DNA from: Bacteroidales bacterium | GTDB lineage: Bacteria; Bacteroidota; Bacteroidia; Bacteroidales; BM520 | DNA length: 6,067 nt | Direction: 5' to 3' | NCBI GenBank assembly: GCA_023230285.1 | Contig: JALNXP010000157.1 | Span: 1-6,067 of the forward strand | Shown: piece after piece, positions 5,404-6,067 of the stretch | Numbering within the stretch: the stretch's first letter is position 1 | Layout of the letters: the number at the start of each line of letters is the position of its first letter | Made by a program: the position numbers and the translations under genes | The notes under the pieces: generated by a model | Told to the model about the DNA's origin: nothing | Databases searched by the model: none | Seen by the model: only the letters and a program-made list of their open reading frames with translations

Positions 5404-6067
5404 ATGAAAAAAAAGTTTAATCATTACTTAATACGACAGTTCGTAGACGCATTCAATGATAATAAAGAATGTTTTTATACTGAAGAAGAACTTGGCATCA
5501 TACTTCATTATTTCTATTTTATAGAACCGGATAAGTTTAAAATGAGATTTGCTTTGAAAATTGCTCTTAAACAATATAAGAAGGATGTCAGATTTATAAT
5601 TTACGCTGCTCGATATTATACAATGATAGAGAACTATGAAAAAGCCCTGAAATTTCTTATGCTGATTGACATTTATCCACAATCTGATTGTGAAGAAGAA
5701 GTTTATGTGCTTCGAGGCGACTGCTATACTAAAAGTAAACTGCATAAAATGGCAATTTATTGGTATAAGCGTGCTGCCCATGTCTCAAGTACTAAAGAAA
5801 ATTACGCTCGTCAAATAGGTGATAATTATTGCGCACTTAATAATTTTGATGATGCTCTGAAATATTATATGATGTATTTTTCTCAATATGCTGATGATGA
5901 AAGTATTATATATGATTTGAACTTTTGCTGGGCTAACTTGGGAACCTATAAAGTGGCAATTGATTTTCTGCAAAGATATATAAAAACCAATAATCCGTTT
6001 TCTGCTATTGCTTGGTTTGTGATAGGTCTTGATTATGTAGCTATGGATAATTTTATCGAAGCAACAG
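5404..6067 (+). CDS. Tetratricopeptide-repeat protein (3' end beyond window)
   Basis: The frame from the ATG at 5404 is open to the window edge: 221 complete codons plus one base, with no stop. After a helical N-terminus (MKKKFNHYLIRQFVDAFNDN and on), 34-residue units follow in exact register, starting near residues 63, 97, 131, 165 and 199. They show the TPR pattern of small residues and aromatics: YYTMIENYEKALKFL (71-85), DCYTKSKLHKMAIYWYKRA (106-124), DNYCALNNFDDALKYYMMY (140-158), CWANLGTYKVAIDFLQRYI (175-193) and GLDYVAMDNFIEA (208-220). TPR arrays are protein-interaction scaffolds, so this is probably an adaptor. No signal peptide is visible, so a cytoplasmic location is likely. It sits 14 bases downstream of the DUF1573 stop and probably belongs to the nusB operon. 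The partner and biological role cannot be told from the sequence. Confidence 0.85.
   Translation, partial: MKKKFNHYLIRQFVDAFNDNKECFYTEEELGIILHYFYFIEPDKFKMRFALKIALKQYKKDVRFIIYAARYYTMIENYEKALKFLMLIDIYPQSDCEEEVYVLRGDCYTKSKLHKMAIYWYKRAAHVSSTKENYARQIGDNYCALNNFDDALKYYMMYFSQYADDESIIYDLNFCWANLGTYKVAIDFLQRYIKTNNPFSAIAWFVIGLDYVAMDNFIEAT

Noticed and set aside
5404..6067. Antisense minus-strand frames (5428-5781 and 5785-5973) as genes.
   Set aside because: The plus strand carries a continuous frame with clear 34-residue TPR periodicity across the same stretch. The minus frames are hydrophobic, Ile/Phe-rich translations typical of the reverse of AT-rich coding sequence.

Overview
This 6,067-base window is AT-rich chromosomal DNA from a member of the Bacteroidota, most likely a Bacteroidales-type or related lineage. 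Three things support that. The gene families include DUF5683, the PUR/DUF3276 protein, a long-form NusB and a DUF1573 lipoprotein. The gene order parA-parB-DUF5683-dapB-lepB is characteristic. Promoter boxes match the Bacteroidota -7 consensus TAnnTTTG, and Shine-Dalgarno sequences are absent. No mobile element, prophage, CRISPR array, rRNA or tRNA was seen. The window looks like conserved housekeeping chromosome rather than an accessory island.

Left half (about 1-3445, all minus strand). Reading in the direction of transcription: parA (2511-3329) and parB (1619-2518, overlapping parA by 8 bases) encode the chromosome-segregation ATPase and its CTP-dependent DNA clamp. Next come a secreted or membrane DUF5683 protein (901-1596) and dapB (189-890), dihydrodipicolinate reductase of the lysine/diaminopimelate pathway. 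Last is the first 29 codons of what is probably lepB, signal peptidase I (1-88, cut by the window edge). The tight spacing (8-base overlap, 22-base gap, 10-base gap) suggests that parA to dapB form one transcription unit. lepB is separated by 100 bases and has its own -7 box.

Centre (3446-3956). A small PUR-domain nucleic-acid-binding protein (3446-3811, minus) is divergent from nusB (3957-4916, plus). The 145 bases between them hold two oppositely oriented Bacteroidota-type -7 boxes and a T9A7 tract.

Right half (3957-6067, plus strand). nusB, a DUF1573 lipoprotein (4916-5389, overlapping the nusB stop by one base as TAATG) and a TPR-repeat protein (5404 to the window end, incomplete) look like one operon driven by the promoter upstream of nusB.

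Two starts were moved inward from the longest open frame. parA starts at 3329, so the P-loop sits at residue 11. The DUF5683 gene starts at the ATG at 1596, because the longer version would need a TTG codon and would bury the signal peptide. I did not find a convincing undescribed system. The points most worth a second look are the roughly 220-residue spacer inside NusB, the uncharacterised DUF5683 protein linked to parAB, the GGRR variant of the ParB nucleotide-binding motif, and the TPR gene placed after the DUF1573 gene.
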